Positions 1-10,672 of a stretch of 64,000 bases of DNA are shown in pieces; the first letter of the stretch is position 1, and every line of letters starts with the position of its first letter. The position numbers and the translations under genes are program-made. A model generated the notes under the pieces. That model was not told the origin of the DNA. It worked only from the letters and a program-made list of their open reading frames with translations, and did not search any database. Source of the stretch: Diphasiastrum complanatum (lineage: Eukaryota; Streptophyta; Lycopodiopsida; Lycopodiales; Lycopodiaceae); assembly GCA_029204225.1 (NCBI GenBank), contig CM055109.1, positions 36,866,991-36,930,990 of the forward strand, read 5' to 3'.

Positions 1-420
1 GTTAATCAAACTACTCTACCTAGAAAGTGAGGATGTACTCTCCTTACTTGAGTTGAATGAACTCATGGACATAGTTGCAGGAACTGAAGAAAGGCTATCC
101 ACAGTTCAAGAGCAACAAAGGTTTGATATGAAGGCTATAAGGGCTCTTCATATCATTAAAATGAATGTTACCAAGGAAGTTGGTAAGTGTCAAAGTGCAA
201 GTGAGGCATGGAATGCCTTGAAAGAGCTCTTTGAATCAAAGTCCACATCTAGGGTATTGACCCTAAGGAGGCAAATATTTTCCTGTAGACAAAGAGAGGG
301 AGAAAGTGCTCATGCATTTGTCTTGAGGGTTAAGTCCTTAAGTGATGATCTAGCATGCATTGATGAAAGCATAAAAGATGGTAAAATAGTCCAGGTTGGA
401 CCATCTTCTTATGACAAACC
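1..420 (+). pseudogene. Ty1/copia gag remnant, 5' part cut by window edge
   Basis: This is the N-terminal half of a copia Gag (UBN2-type domain), the nucleocapsid precursor that packages element RNA in virus-like particles. It aligns residue by residue with about residues 19-151 of the intact copia protein at 30058-34011, for instance in the IRALHIIKMNVT and ASEAWNALK segments. It is broken in three ways: a TAG replaces a Trp codon at 21-23, a small insertion near 38-42 shifts the frame, and after about position 395 the sequence jumps to the pre-integrase region. The rest of gag, the CCHC knuckle and the protease are therefore gone. The element is a degraded relative of the intact copy. Confidence 0.85.
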
Positions 421-1409
421 AAGAAGTTTGGCATAAGAGGTAAGGCCATCCCAACTTCAAATCTTTGGAGGTAATGGCAAAGAAAGAGCATGTTCTTGGT
501 CTCCCTAAAAGTCTTGTTGCAAACAATAGTGTTTGTGAACATTGTGCCTTATCCAAATCTCATATACTTGCTTATTCTAGATCTACTTGTATATCTAAAG
601 AAGTTTTTTAACTTGTGCATTCTGGTATTCATTCTTCTAGTACAACTAGCAATGGTGGGGCCAAGATGTATGCAACTTTCATTGATGACTTTAGTAGGTA
701 TACTTGGGTCTACTTTCTTAAAGGCAAGGATGAAGTGTTTGCTGCATTTGTCAAGTTCAAGAATAAAATGGAAAACCAATTCAATACAAAGATCAAATGC
801 TTAAGATCAGATAATGGAGGGGAATACACTTCAACTAAGTTCAAAGATTTTTGCATAGCACATGGGATTAAGAGGGAGTACTCTAGTCCTAGGACTCCGC
901 AACAGAATGGAGTGGTCGAGAGGAAGAATAGAACCCTTTGTGAATGTGCCAAAGCAATGAGACTACATGCTAATCTTGTTAAGTCTTTTTTGGGAGAAGC
1001 TTTAGCATGTGCTAACTATCTTTGTAACAAGTGGACAAGTGCTTCCTTGGATGGTAAAACTCCTTTTGAGGTCCTTTATGGTACAAGGCCAAGTGTCAAG
1101 CATTGTAGGATCCTTGGTTGTACTTGTTTTGTCAACATCACTCTTGATGATAGAACTAAAGAAGATCCTTCATCAAAGAAGGATGTGTATGTTGGCTATA
1201 TTGAAGTAAGCAAGGCTTACAAAGTCTACATTCCTTCAACAAGAAAAGTTCTCATTTCTAGAGATGTCATCTTTGAAGAAGGCAATGTGCCAAAGAAAGT
1301 TGATGTGGATGAAACTAACAATCTTGATAACTTTCTTGATGGTGATGGATCTATTGATAATGATGGTGGAGATCCAAGTCAAGTTCCAAAAAGATCCTCA
1401 AGGCAATGA
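421..1409 (+). pseudogene. Ty1/copia GAG-pre-integrase and integrase core remnant
   Basis: The remnant continues the deleted copia element. It holds the pre-integrase zinc-binding segment (SVCEHCALSKSH), then the integrase core with FIDDFSRYTW, RSDNGGEYTS and TPQQNGVVERKN, which supply the D, D and E of the catalytic triad. It then reaches the YKVYIPSTRKVLISRDVIFEE segment that ends copia integrases. A TAA at 609-611 stands where the intact copy has CAA (Gln), a C-to-T nonsense change. The reading frame ends at 1409 in the linker before reverse transcriptase, and no RT or RNase H follows. Close similarity to 30058-34011 places both in one family. Confidence 0.88.
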
Positions 1410-2312
1410 TTTACTCACATGTTTTGGTACATCTTCTTGTGTGGATGATGTTATGCAAATGGATGGTTGTCTTCATGAAATGGATGTCATTTTTTTTTTC
1501 TGGAAAACAAGTTTTGGTCAATGGCTTTGATGTTCAAAAGGAAGATCAAGAGATTGATTTTAATGTGCTTCATCAACACCAATTGGAAATTGGCAATTTG
1601 AAGCTAGTCAAGAGCATCAAAGAAGAATCAAATGGCCAAGGCACTAAGGATCTGTTTTTGCAGGTTATTGAAGACTCAAGTAAAGAAAAAGGAGCAGCAA
1701 GGATGTCTTGTTCAAACCTACTTTACTCGTCTAACTTTATGTTTGAGCTATGTTATGTCAATGTGTGAAAATTGTCAAAATTTGGTGAATCTATGATTAT
1801 CTGTTTGTATCCAATGGATCTTGAAGAAGGACTAGTGCTACCTACTAGTAATGAGGAGTCTTATGGAGATGGCTTAGCATCATTGTTGTACTCTTTTACT
1901 CATGGATTTTCAAGGCTTGATGGTCTTCATGGCAATAAGGCAATGGAGGCTCATTCATGGTGGATTTCAACACTTACACTTCACAAGAAGTGAAGTATGG
2001 AGAAGACATGCAAGCAAGCATTCATTACTTTCATTTGTTACATGTTTGTTGCTGTTTTACAAAGATTTCAAAGGTGGAAACATGGAGAAATCATTCCATT
2101 TCCATTCTATGTTATTCTTCATGTACTAGTTTCATCTTGAAATGTAAAATTGATGTAAGAAATAGTGAAACATTCAATATGGACACTATTATCTATATCA
2201 ATTATGAAATGTATTGTTTTGTACATATTAGGATCATTGACAGGAGATCTATCCTTAAGATGGAAATCATTTTTAAGTTAGATCAAAGTAGTGTTGTAAA
2301 ACGAAGAGGGAG
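1410..2312 (+). other. Unassigned internal sequence of the deleted copia element
   Basis: This stretch lies between the integrase remnant and the 3' LTR, where an intact relative has RT and RNase H. None of the short open frames here (up to about 120 codons) shows an RT, RNase H or other domain I recognise. A purine-rich tract at about 2302-2312 directly before the LTR has the position and composition of the polypurine tract that primes plus-strand synthesis. At 1765 the sequence TGTGAAAATTGTCAA resembles the LTR start and may be a rearranged LTR piece. Confidence 0.5.
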
Positions 2313-2953
2313 TGTGAAAATTGTCAACATTTCCTAGCTACTTTGAGGCCTAAATTGGCAATTTTTGTACATAGTTTTGGATCTGACCTTTCACACATGT
2401 GAAAGTGGTCTAGATACTATTATTTTGGTATATATGTCATATTGAAGAAATGTCAAACTTTAGGACCTTCGAAATGACACCAAAATCATGTCATTTGGAC
2501 ATATAGGCCAAAATTGGCTATTTTAGACTAGTGGTGTCCTAAAATTGGGTCCTAAGTTCTAGAGAGAGGAGAGAGAGTCATCTCTCTCACCTATATTAGG
2601 CTGAAGTTCATGGAGAAACAAGTTGAAGAAACTATTGTATTGTTTCAGAGAGATCAATAGATCATTGCCATTGTTTCTTCTTCCATTGTGAGCATTGCTT
2701 GGTGTATTGTCTTTAAGCTCTTGTGTATGATCTTACGTGTTTTTCAAAAGTGGTAGGATGTTTTAGTACAGTCTATTTGCTGTTATTTTTGGCTGACATC
2801 AATACTTTACAGTAGCTCCTTAAGTTCTATAAATGCTTGTGCAAGTTCTTGGGTATCAAAGGTAGCATTAAGATGCTTTGCCATTTCTAGCTTTTCTAGC
2901 TTGTTGTGCAAAGATGTTAGGATCTTAGATCCATTCAAGATCCACTTTTTTCA
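2313..2953 (+). repeat. 3' LTR of the deleted copia element
   Basis: It begins TGTGAAAATTGTCAACATTT and ends in CA. The first ~60 bases match, in reverse complement, the start of the LTRs of the intact copia element (30062 leftward and 35838 leftward). The purine tract immediately before it and its length (641 bp against 655 bp in the intact copy) support the call. It contains the near-palindrome CTTTCACACATGTGAAAG at 2388-2405, a site also found in altered form in other LTRs of this window. The matching 5' LTR lies outside the window. Confidence 0.85.
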
Positions 2954-2984
2954 TAGGAACTCAAGGATCTTAAGGCACTTCTTT

Positions 2985-4154
2985 GCAAATACTGTGGCTG
3001 TCTTGCTTGGAACTATGCTGAGTTGAAGGGCATATCGCCAGATGTGGTGGTTCACACCATTCCACTAGCTGATGGTGCAAAACCCACAATTAGTAGGCCT
3101 TATAGGTCCAATCCGCACTACACCCAGCTAATCCAAGAAGAATCGAAGAGGCTTCTAGATGTAGGATTCATCTACAAGATGGAACACACTGATTGGGTAT
3201 CACCTAACGTGGTAGTACCTAGGAAAAATGAGAACCTTAGAATCTGTGTGGACTACAAGAAGCTGAATGTTGTAACCAACAAGGACCATTTTCCTTTACC
3301 ATTCATGGAAAATGTGTTAGAGAGAATAGCCAGAGCAGAAGCCTATAGTTTTCTATATGGGTTTAGTGGCTATAACCAAGTGCAGATAGCCCCTGAAAAT
3401 CAGCACAAAACTGCCTTCTCCACTGAGTGGGGAACATATGCCTACAAGGTGATGCCATTTGGATTGTGCAACGCTCCCAACACTTTCCAACGGGTGATGA
3501 GTTATGCCTTCAAAAATTTTCTTTGGAACTTTTTTGAAATATTTATGGATGACGTGTGTTCACTCCTCTAGAGCCCGACATCTAGCTTGCTTAGAGAAAG
3601 TGTTCATCCAGTGTCGATTGTTCGGCATATCCCTAAACCCGGCCAAATACCAATTTTGGGTCACGCATGACATAGTGCTAGGCCATGTAGTTTTGAGACA
3701 TGGTATCACCACAGACGTTGACAAGACTTGCATTGCCTGAGCCAGGAACTATATGTGAGGTATATATCTTTATGGGACATTGCAATTATTATCAAAGGTT
3801 TGTCCTAAATTTTGTTAAGTTGGCCCGCTTAATCTACCAGAGAGTGGACAGTTGAAGCCTCTGAAGCTTTCCACAAACTTAAGAAGACTTTAGTTACTAC
3901 ACCAATCCTTCAACCTCCCATTTGGACCATATAGTTTCACGTCCACACAGACGCTTCTAACTATGTCATAGGGAGTGTTCTGACGCAACTAGGGGAGTAC
4001 AAGAAAGATTATCCGATCTACTTCGCCAGTAGGTAGCTGATTCCTACGAGGATAAACTATACCACCACTGAGCGAGAAGCGCTAGCCATGGTATATTGTG
4101 GAAATTTTGCCATTACCTGCTAGCCATCCCCTTTGTCTTCTTCGTAGATTATCA
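2985..4154 (+). pseudogene. Ty3/gypsy reverse transcriptase and RNase H, first half of a split element
   Basis: The sequence encodes a gypsy-type RT. From about 3010 it reads the pre-RT segment GISPDVVVHTIPL, then palm motifs including LRICVDYKKLN, the FSGYNQVQIA segment, MPFGLCNAPNTFQRVM and FMDD (3543-3554) at the catalytic YxDD position. The frame shifts near 3560. The remainder can be followed through the connection domain into RNase H (HTDASNYVIGSVLTQLG, then TTTEREALAMVY). Coding ends at 4154 in the RNase H region, exactly where a copia element has inserted; the missing part resumes at 9183. Gag and protease are absent upstream. Stops and frameshifts make it non-functional. Confidence 0.88.
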
Positions 4155-5430
4155 TGTCTCCTTGGTGAATCATAACTTAGATAGCCAATTACTTGAAGAA
4201 CGTCTACCACGGACTTCTAGCTTATCTCCAGCAAAGGGTAACCAATCCTGTCATAATTTCAGAGTTCCAGATGTTAAGTTTAATAACTTGAAGTCATTGA
4301 AGACTTTGCCATCTTCAAGGACTTCCGCAAACTTGCATTTAGAACAAGCCTGTAGGAATACATTACTTTCGAGACAATCTATAGAAATGAACTATGTTCG
4401 AGATAGTTTCGAGATAGCATCGCAAAATGTTCGCGGAAGTTTTGCGACAGTTCAAAAGTTCAAATAATTTTTAACACCATCGACTTTGTTTGTAAAAAGT
4501 TCGCGAAGGGAGAGAAAATTTTCGAAGGTTATCTATTTTTATGAGTTACTGTTTTGAAGACACCTTCGTCTTTTTCTCATAATCCCGAAGAGAGAAAAAA
4601 AATGTCGAAGGTCATCTTCTTTGAACGAGGAGCATTCCCAGCCACTTCCCAAATCTGCGAAGTGAGAGAAAGCCACTTCCCTTATAAGGCGAAGTGACAG
4701 AATTTGCAACGCCCTCGTGCACGTCAACATTCCCTATGGGTTGACAGTATACATTGTACAGTTGTCACAGAAGCCATATACTTCCAAGTACAATGACTTA
4801 CCTAATTAGATGACAATCATTTATTGTAGTTAATATATGGATGCAATCTATAAATAGATCATCCAAGCACAAATTAGGAGACGCTCCGTCCATAAGACGT
4901 ATTTTTTAGCCTCCCAGTTACGCCGTCCATTTTTTGTTGTAATTGTTATTTGTGCTTCAGTGTAATATAGTAGCAGCTTGCTTTCTATCCGTGTATAACG
5001 TACACTAAATGCGTGTTGTGATTAAATGCACTTTATCATTTTTTGATCGCGCTTGTTTACTCACTCTAATCAGAACACGGACGTGTACAGCTCCTCAGTT
5101 TCTGATCAGATGATGGCTGTCTTTGACGCCTGAGGAACTCGCGACATCATAATGCTCTTCCATTCATTTCAAAACCACACTTCACATTGAATCTGATTTC
5201 AGTAGTAACACACACAAACCATTTATTATCTCTTTGGTGGACTGTACTTTCCTTTTGAGAGTATGAATTAATTTTTAAGATCTTGTTGGACAACTAGAAC
5301 ACTTAAAGCTGTGCCTACATTTAGCATAAGCTGTCTATTAGACTGTTTTCACATTCTACAGCTGATTAGAACAGGAGAGCTGTTCCGCAATATTCCTGCT
5401 CTCGTTATTCCTATCTTCCTTGTCCCATCA
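4155..5430 (+). repeat. 5' LTR of the nested copia element
   Basis: The LTR is bounded on the left by the target duplication and on the right by the primer binding site. Its last ~516 bases (4915-5430) repeat at 8658-9182 with scattered differences, for example in the CAGTTACGCCGTC and GATTAGAACRGGAGAGCTGTT segments. The first ~760 bases have no partner at the 3' end, so the 3' LTR has lost that part. No coding capacity was recognised. Confidence 0.7.
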
Positions 5431-5433
5431 GAT

Positions 5434-5446
5434 TGGTATCAGAACT
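5434..5446 (+). other. Primer binding site (initiator tRNA-Met type)
   Basis: TGGTATCAGAAC follows the 5' LTR end by three bases. It matches the usual plant LTR element primer site TGGTATCAGAGC at 11 of 12 positions. It fixes the plus-strand orientation of the nested element and the right border of its 5' LTR. Confidence 0.8.
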
Positions 5447-5496
5447 TAGTTCAAATAAACCGAGAGATTAAGTTGTTCTATTTGTATATTGTTATC

Positions 5497-6360
5497 ATGT
5501 CTCATATAGGTAGCTCTTCATCTTCATCACTCAGTGAAACTAGAGTGTTCAATGGTTCTAACTTCTACATTTGGAAGCTGAAACTTAGAATGATGTTGAT
5601 AGATAGAGATCTTTGGGATGTAGTAGAAGGTGCAGACCTGAAACCAGAAGATGGTGATCAAGCAAAGGCCTGGAAGATCAAAGATCATAAGGCATTAGCA
5701 TGTATCACATTCAATCTGGCCAACTCCCAAATATCTCATGTTACCACGTGCATCTCTAAGGAAGCACTGGACTTGTTATCAAGTCTCTATGAGACTCACA
5801 ATGTGACCATGAGATTACATCTTAGAAGGAAGTTCTCTACTCTTAACATGTCTGATTCTACTGCCATCACTTCTCACATCAACAGCTTCAAGTCCCTTTT
5901 AGATCAGTATCAGTTGTAGGATGTTCTATTCAAGATGATGATGTCGTCATAACCTTGCTTATTTCTCTTCCAAAGTCCTATGAGCACTTTGAAGTGATGA
6001 TCTCCACACAACCGGACCTCACCTCTCAAAAGGTGATTGATCATCTTCTCCAAGAAGAAGTGCGAAGAAAGACTAGCAGCATGTACATCAAAGACAAATC
6101 CATGGCTCTATACACCAAGAAGAAAGACTATTCCAAGGCAAGAATCAAGTGCAGCAACAACAGCAGAAGCCTCACACTCAAGGTGAACATGGTGGATCAC
6201 GCAAGAAGCTTTTCTACAGATATTGCAAGAGAGCCAATCATGACATCAAAGAGTGTCGTATCGGAGCTACAATGAGGCAAAGAAGCAGCAACAACAACAA
6301 CAGCCAGACTCCTTCAATGCGACCAAATTCAAGGAGCAAGACACACACTTGTTAATGGCT
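5497..6360 (+). pseudogene. Copia Gag with CCHC-like knuckle, frameshifted
   Basis: The ATG at 5497 opens a copia Gag: a Ser-rich start, the FNGSNFYIWKLKLRMMLIDR segment typical of the domain before UBN2, then the UBN2 region to a stop at 5917-5919. That stop comes from a frameshift, because the matching continuation (LLISLPKSYEHFEVMI) lies in another frame from about 5935. A knuckle-like segment (FYRYCKRANHDIKECR) follows near 6210, with Tyr in place of the first Cys. A CAA/CAG-rich Gln/Asn tract follows. The upstream in-frame ATG at 5311 lies in the LTR and is unlikely to be used. Confidence 0.8.
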
Positions 6361-7622
6361 TACAACAATAGCGAAGACTGTGATAGTTGGTACTTGGACA
6401 ACGGCGCTACCCAACACATGACCTCTCGCAAGGAATGATTTACGGAGTACACAACCTACAACAGAGACCAATTTATCTACCTCGGAGATTTTAGCACCAT
6501 ATGCGTGGAAGGCAAAGGAACAGTGAAGATCACCTTCAACAACGATCTATCTATTTGTGTTCCTAACATCCTTATTCTCAGTTATCAAGGAACATATTAT
6601 CAGTCTCTAAGATAACTGATGAGGGCTACACTGTTACTTTCTCATCTGAGCAACGTACAATACTCGGACAAATAAATGTATTTTCATTGGCTATCCTGAT
6701 AAATATAGAGCTTATAAAGTTTATGATCCATCCACCAATGTAGTATTTGTCTCTAAGGATGTAATATTTCAAGAACATACATACTATGATTTCAAACAAC
6801 CATCGATAAATGATGCTATTTCATTTCATCCTATTTTACGTAGCATGGATTCTTCCAACGTTGATGTTCCTTCTACAGAACCTGCAGCTACAGCTACAGA
6901 AGCTGAGCAGCCGACAGTACCTGTTATCAGACCAGACCAAGCTAGCTCAAGCAGATCTGGAAAAATTCAAGAAGAAGCATTATCGCATTCTAGTCAACCA
7001 AACGTCCGTAGATCCTCACGGACTCGGACAGTTCCTGAGAGGTATGCACCTCAATCATTCTACACTTCAACAAAAGAAACAGAGAGCCTAGCCAAAGCAA
7101 TTAACTCCAAGGATGTTGTGGAGTGGCAAGAAGCTATGGAAAGCAAGTACAACTCACTTTTGATGAATCAGATCTGGACATAGGTCGACTTCCCCACTCA
7201 CAAGAGAGTTATCGACAATAGCACAAAGCAATCTACGGTCTGAAGCAGGCCGCAAGAGCATGGTTCGATAGAATCAACTCTTATCTCATTCAATTGGGAT
7301 TTGCAAACAATTCAGCTGACTGTAGTATTTATTCAAAGCATATAGGCACCAATTCAGTTCAAATAGCTCTTTACGTAGATGATGCATTTATTTTGTCTAA
7401 CGACACTTCTCTTCTAGACACTACTAAGAGTGATCTGTCAAAGGAATTTGACATGACTGATTTAGGAGTTGTCCATTCTTTGCTAGGAATTCACATTACT
7501 AGAAATAGGCTTTAGAAGAAGATCTATCTTAGCCAGCAGGCATATCTAAAAGGCATTTTGGAAAAGTTACATATGTCTGATTGCAAACCAATTGATACCC
7601 CAATGGATCCAGATATTGTAGC
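6361..7622 (+). pseudogene. Copia protease and reverse transcriptase remnants with integrase core deleted
   Basis: A copia aspartic protease motif, WYLDNGATQHMT, lies at about 6385-6420; the usual DSGA is DNGA here. After ~200 bases of decayed sequence the frame resumes at the integrase C-terminal segment (YKVYDPSTNVVFVSKDVIFQE, about 6710-6775), so the catalytic core is missing. A Ser/Pro-rich linker and the RT start (VEWQEAMESKYNSLL) follow. After another deletion comes the RT palm with YGLKQAARAWFDRI and LYVDD (7369-7383), and the remnant ends in DCKPIDTPMDPD at 7612. RNase H is absent. At least two large internal deletions removed essential parts. Confidence 0.82.
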
Positions 7623-8657
7623 CTAAAGGTTCTTAGTCCAAAGTCCAAAGAATAGACAAATAATGGTAACTACCAAGTAACAGCTAGTAGCTTGTAATTA
7701 CTAAGTACATGCAAGGCATCCATGAGTGCCTAGGAACATGGTTCCCATGCAAGAAAACACCAATATATTCACAATATGGCGGCTCCTTGCATCGGTCCAA
7801 CCATTTGATAGGATGGTGCATCCACACCTAGAACATTCGATCCGGAACTGTACAAATCTTGCTATGTATGTTGCTGATTGAAGCCATTGCTTCTGAAGTC
7901 TATTCTCTTGTTGATGGTTGTTTGTTTGAATGCTTGGCCTCCTGGATCTGATAGCATTTTTGGCTATGTCAGATTATGACAAGATAGGTAGGCTTTGATA
8001 CCACTGATGTGAAAACAAACGTGAAACAAAGAGCAATTCAATTCGGATGGATTTCAGATATGATTTCCGGTCACTGCCAGCTGTATCATTCCTATAGTCC
8101 TCCAGAATGTAGACAGACACTGCTATACTACGTTAACAAATTAATGCAACATTCAACAAGATCAAACCAAGGTGCTAAATGAACAAGTGAATTAGACACA
8201 CGAATAACAACAAACTAATTTGCATTCAAGATCAGACATGATAGGAGTGATATGTGCGTAATGGCTACAAAATCATCTATTGATTTTTTTGATTCTTCTA
8301 GCACTGCATGCAAATCCATGCAGTGCGTTGGCGTGAGAGAAATATAGTTCTCCCATGAGTAATGTCTCACTTACTAGCGGGCATGATCTTGTTGGTACTT
8401 TGGAGTGTCAGGACAGAAAAGGGTGTCACGACGATTTTTGTGTCACTTCATGTCTTTTGAGTTTCACATCGTCTGAATTTCTCCCCCTGTACCGCGAAAA
8501 ATTCTCTTTCGCGAATTTTTCTCATTCGTGTCTTTTTGTCAGGGTGTTCGCAAGCATTTCTGTTTCGTGCCTTTTGACTTTCACGTTCGTGAACATTTTC
8601 GTTATGCAGAGGTCTGAAAGCTAGCCAAGCTTTGGTAATAGAAACGTTTTTTTTCTT
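7623..8657 (-). mobile_element. Minus-strand LTR element fragment (LTR end, primer site, leader)
   Basis: GGCTTTGATACCAC at 7991-8004 is the reverse complement of a primer site of the TGGTATCAAAGCC kind. It abuts TGTGAAAACAAACG at 8008, which reads as the inner end of a 5' LTR on the minus strand. Leftward, 7990-7623 would then be leader and gag start; a short minus-strand frame opens with ATGGCTTCAATC near 7890. The LTR runs right from 8008, outer border unclear. A perfect 10-bp inverted repeat lies at 8301-8326. No domain is recognisable. Confidence 0.5.
8301..8326. repeat. Perfect 10-bp inverted repeat
   Basis: GCACTGCATG and CATGCAGTGC flank a 6-base loop (CAAATC). It lies in the presumed LTR of the minus-strand fragment 7623-8657. 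Confidence 0.9.
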
Positions 8658-9182
8658 CAGTTACGCCGTCAATTTTTTGTTGTAATTGTTATTTGTGCTT
8701 CAGTGTAATATAACAGCAGCTTGCTTTCTATCTGTGTATAACGTAGAATGAATGCTTGTTGTGATTAAATGCACTTTATCGCTGTTTGATCGCGCTTGTT
8801 TACTCACTCTGATCAGAACACGGATGTCTACAACTCTTCAGTTTCTGTTCAAACGATGGCTGTCTTTGACACCTAAGGAACTCGCGACATCATAGTGCTC
8901 TTCCATTTATTTCAAAACCACACTTCACATTGAATTTGATTTCAGTAGTAACACACACAAACCATTTCTAATCTCTTCGGTGGACTGTACTTTCCTTTTG
9001 AGAGTATGAATTAATTTTTAAGATCTGGTTAGTCAATTAAAACACTTAAAGCCGTGATTACATTTAGCATAAGTTGTCTATTAGACTGTTTTTTTCTACA
9101 GCTGATTAGAACGGGAGAGCTGTTTCGCAATATTCATGCTCTCTTCTCTGTTCTTGTTCTTCCTATCTCCCTTGCCCCATCA
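8658..9182 (+). repeat. Partial 3' LTR of the nested copia element
   Basis: This is a direct repeat of 4915-5430 with substitutions and small indels, ending in the same CCCATCA and followed by the TACCA target duplication and the resumed gypsy RNase H. Only the downstream ~525 bases of the LTR are present. Confidence 0.78.
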
Positions 9183-10672
9183 TACCAAGCCCTGCTGTAT
9201 CTAGTAAATAGACCATGCACAACTGGACGAATCACCCGATGGCTACTAGTTCTTCAAGAGTTCGACTTTAAAATTGTCGTTCGCAAGGGAAAACAACACT
9301 ATTTGGCCGATCACCTCTCATGGATCCAAAATGTTTCTGAGAGTAGAGGGGTCGATGACGAACTTCATGACGCCATATTATTCCATGTCAATGTCGTCCC
9401 TGAGTGGGCTGCCAATATAGTTGGATATCTTTTCTCGGGACTTCCTCCCCCTGAGATGAGCAAAGTAGAATGACACAGGTTGATTATTAAATTTGTCTCT
9501 TTCACATTGATAGCAGGACAGTTGTATCGCATTTGTAACGATGGAATTATACGCCGCTATGTCTTACCGCACGAAGTGTCCCAAGTAGTGAGCATCGCCC
9601 ACAAAGGAATAGGAGGAGGGCATCTCGCTGTCGAAGCTACCAATAGGAAAGTGCTACATCATGACCTGTGGTGGGCCACAATGTTCAGAGATGTTCACTA
9701 TCAGGTTAAAAGATGTCACGTGTGCGAACGGTTCAACCGAACTCAGGGAAAGGATAGAATGTCGTTTGAGAAATGGGGCATCAACTATGTTGGCCCTATT
9801 CGTCTAGCTACCCGTGGCTCGCAAGCTCGATATATTATTGTAGCCACTGACTACTTGACCAAATGGGTAGAAGCCAAGGCGGTGAGGAAGGCTGATGCCA
9901 ACTCCATTGCCAAATTCCTATATGGGAACGTCTTAGTCCGTTTTGGGTGCCCACTAGAACTCGTGAGTGATCGTGGAACATATTTCCTAAACAAGACTAT
10001 CACTCACCTGTTATTATCTTATTTGGTTGTCCATAGGAAGAGTACCCCCTATTATCCACATTGTAATGGACAAGCAGAATCGTCTAACAAGATCCTCTGT
10101 GGAATTATCACGAAGATGGTTGAAGCTTCACAATCGGATTGGGAACACAAGCTTCATGCAGCTTTATGAGCTTTCAGAATCACACTCAAAGTGAGTACTG
10201 GACAAAATCCATTTCATATGGTGTATGGACAGGAAGCCGTGATGCCTGCTGAATTTGTCGTTCCAAGTCTGAGAGTCATCGTCGCCGAACGACTTAGTAC
10301 AGAGGAATCTACTAAGAGGAGATTGGAAAACCTTCTTCAACTTCACAAAACTCGCTTCCTAGCGCTTCACGCCCTAGTTGTAGAAAAGCAACGATGAAAA
10401 ACCTAGCATGATGGTAATATAAAAACCAATAATCTCGTCAAGGGAGAATTGGCACTGTTATACAACTCCTAGGCACACAAAGACAAGCTTAAGTTCCAGG
10501 GAGAAGGACCATACTAAGTAGTAGAGGTCCGACCTAATGGCGCAGTTATTCTCGCCGACCTGCAAGGCAATTTGCTAGACACGTCCATCAATGGCAACAT
10601 GTTGCGTCGCTACTATTCCACCGATGTTGAACTCAAGGATGTGCCAGAACCGCCATCATGTCATCTTTTTTA
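9183..10672 (+). pseudogene. Ty3/gypsy RNase H end and integrase, second half of the split element
   Basis: The frame resumes at QALLYLVNRP in the RNase H, continues through the connection LVLQEFDFKIVVRKGKQHYLADHLS, and then enters integrase. The HHCC zinc domain is visible (HKGIGGGHL, then CHVC, about 9600-9730). The catalytic core has VATDYLTKWVEA (D), LVSDRGTYF (D) and NGQAESSNK (E). The C-terminal part runs through VYGQEAVMPAEF to LRRYYS near 10615. In-frame stops (10167-10169 and 10395-10397, among others) and a frameshift at 9474 make it a pseudogene. No chromodomain is seen. Together with 2985-4154 it rebuilds a colinear gypsy pol order. Confidence 0.88.

Larger units (their letters stand above)
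4155..9182 (+). mobile_element. Nested copia-type LTR element inside the gypsy element
   Basis: The insertion starts TGTCTCC and ends CCCATCA. It is flanked by TATCA (4150-4154) and TACCA (9183-9187), a 5-bp target duplication with one mismatch, and the gypsy RNase H frame continues directly across the duplication. Inside are a 5' LTR, a Met-tRNA primer site, gag, a protease remnant, RT remnants and a partial 3' LTR. The integrase core and RNase H are deleted, and a foreign minus-strand fragment occupies 7623-8657. It is younger than the host gypsy copy but already dead. Confidence 0.82.

Noticed and set aside
2985-10672. Possible endogenous pararetrovirus (caulimovirus-like RT)
   Set aside because: The RT is followed by RNase H and an HHCC/DDE integrase in gypsy order. 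No movement or coat protein is present, so an LTR retrotransposon explains it.
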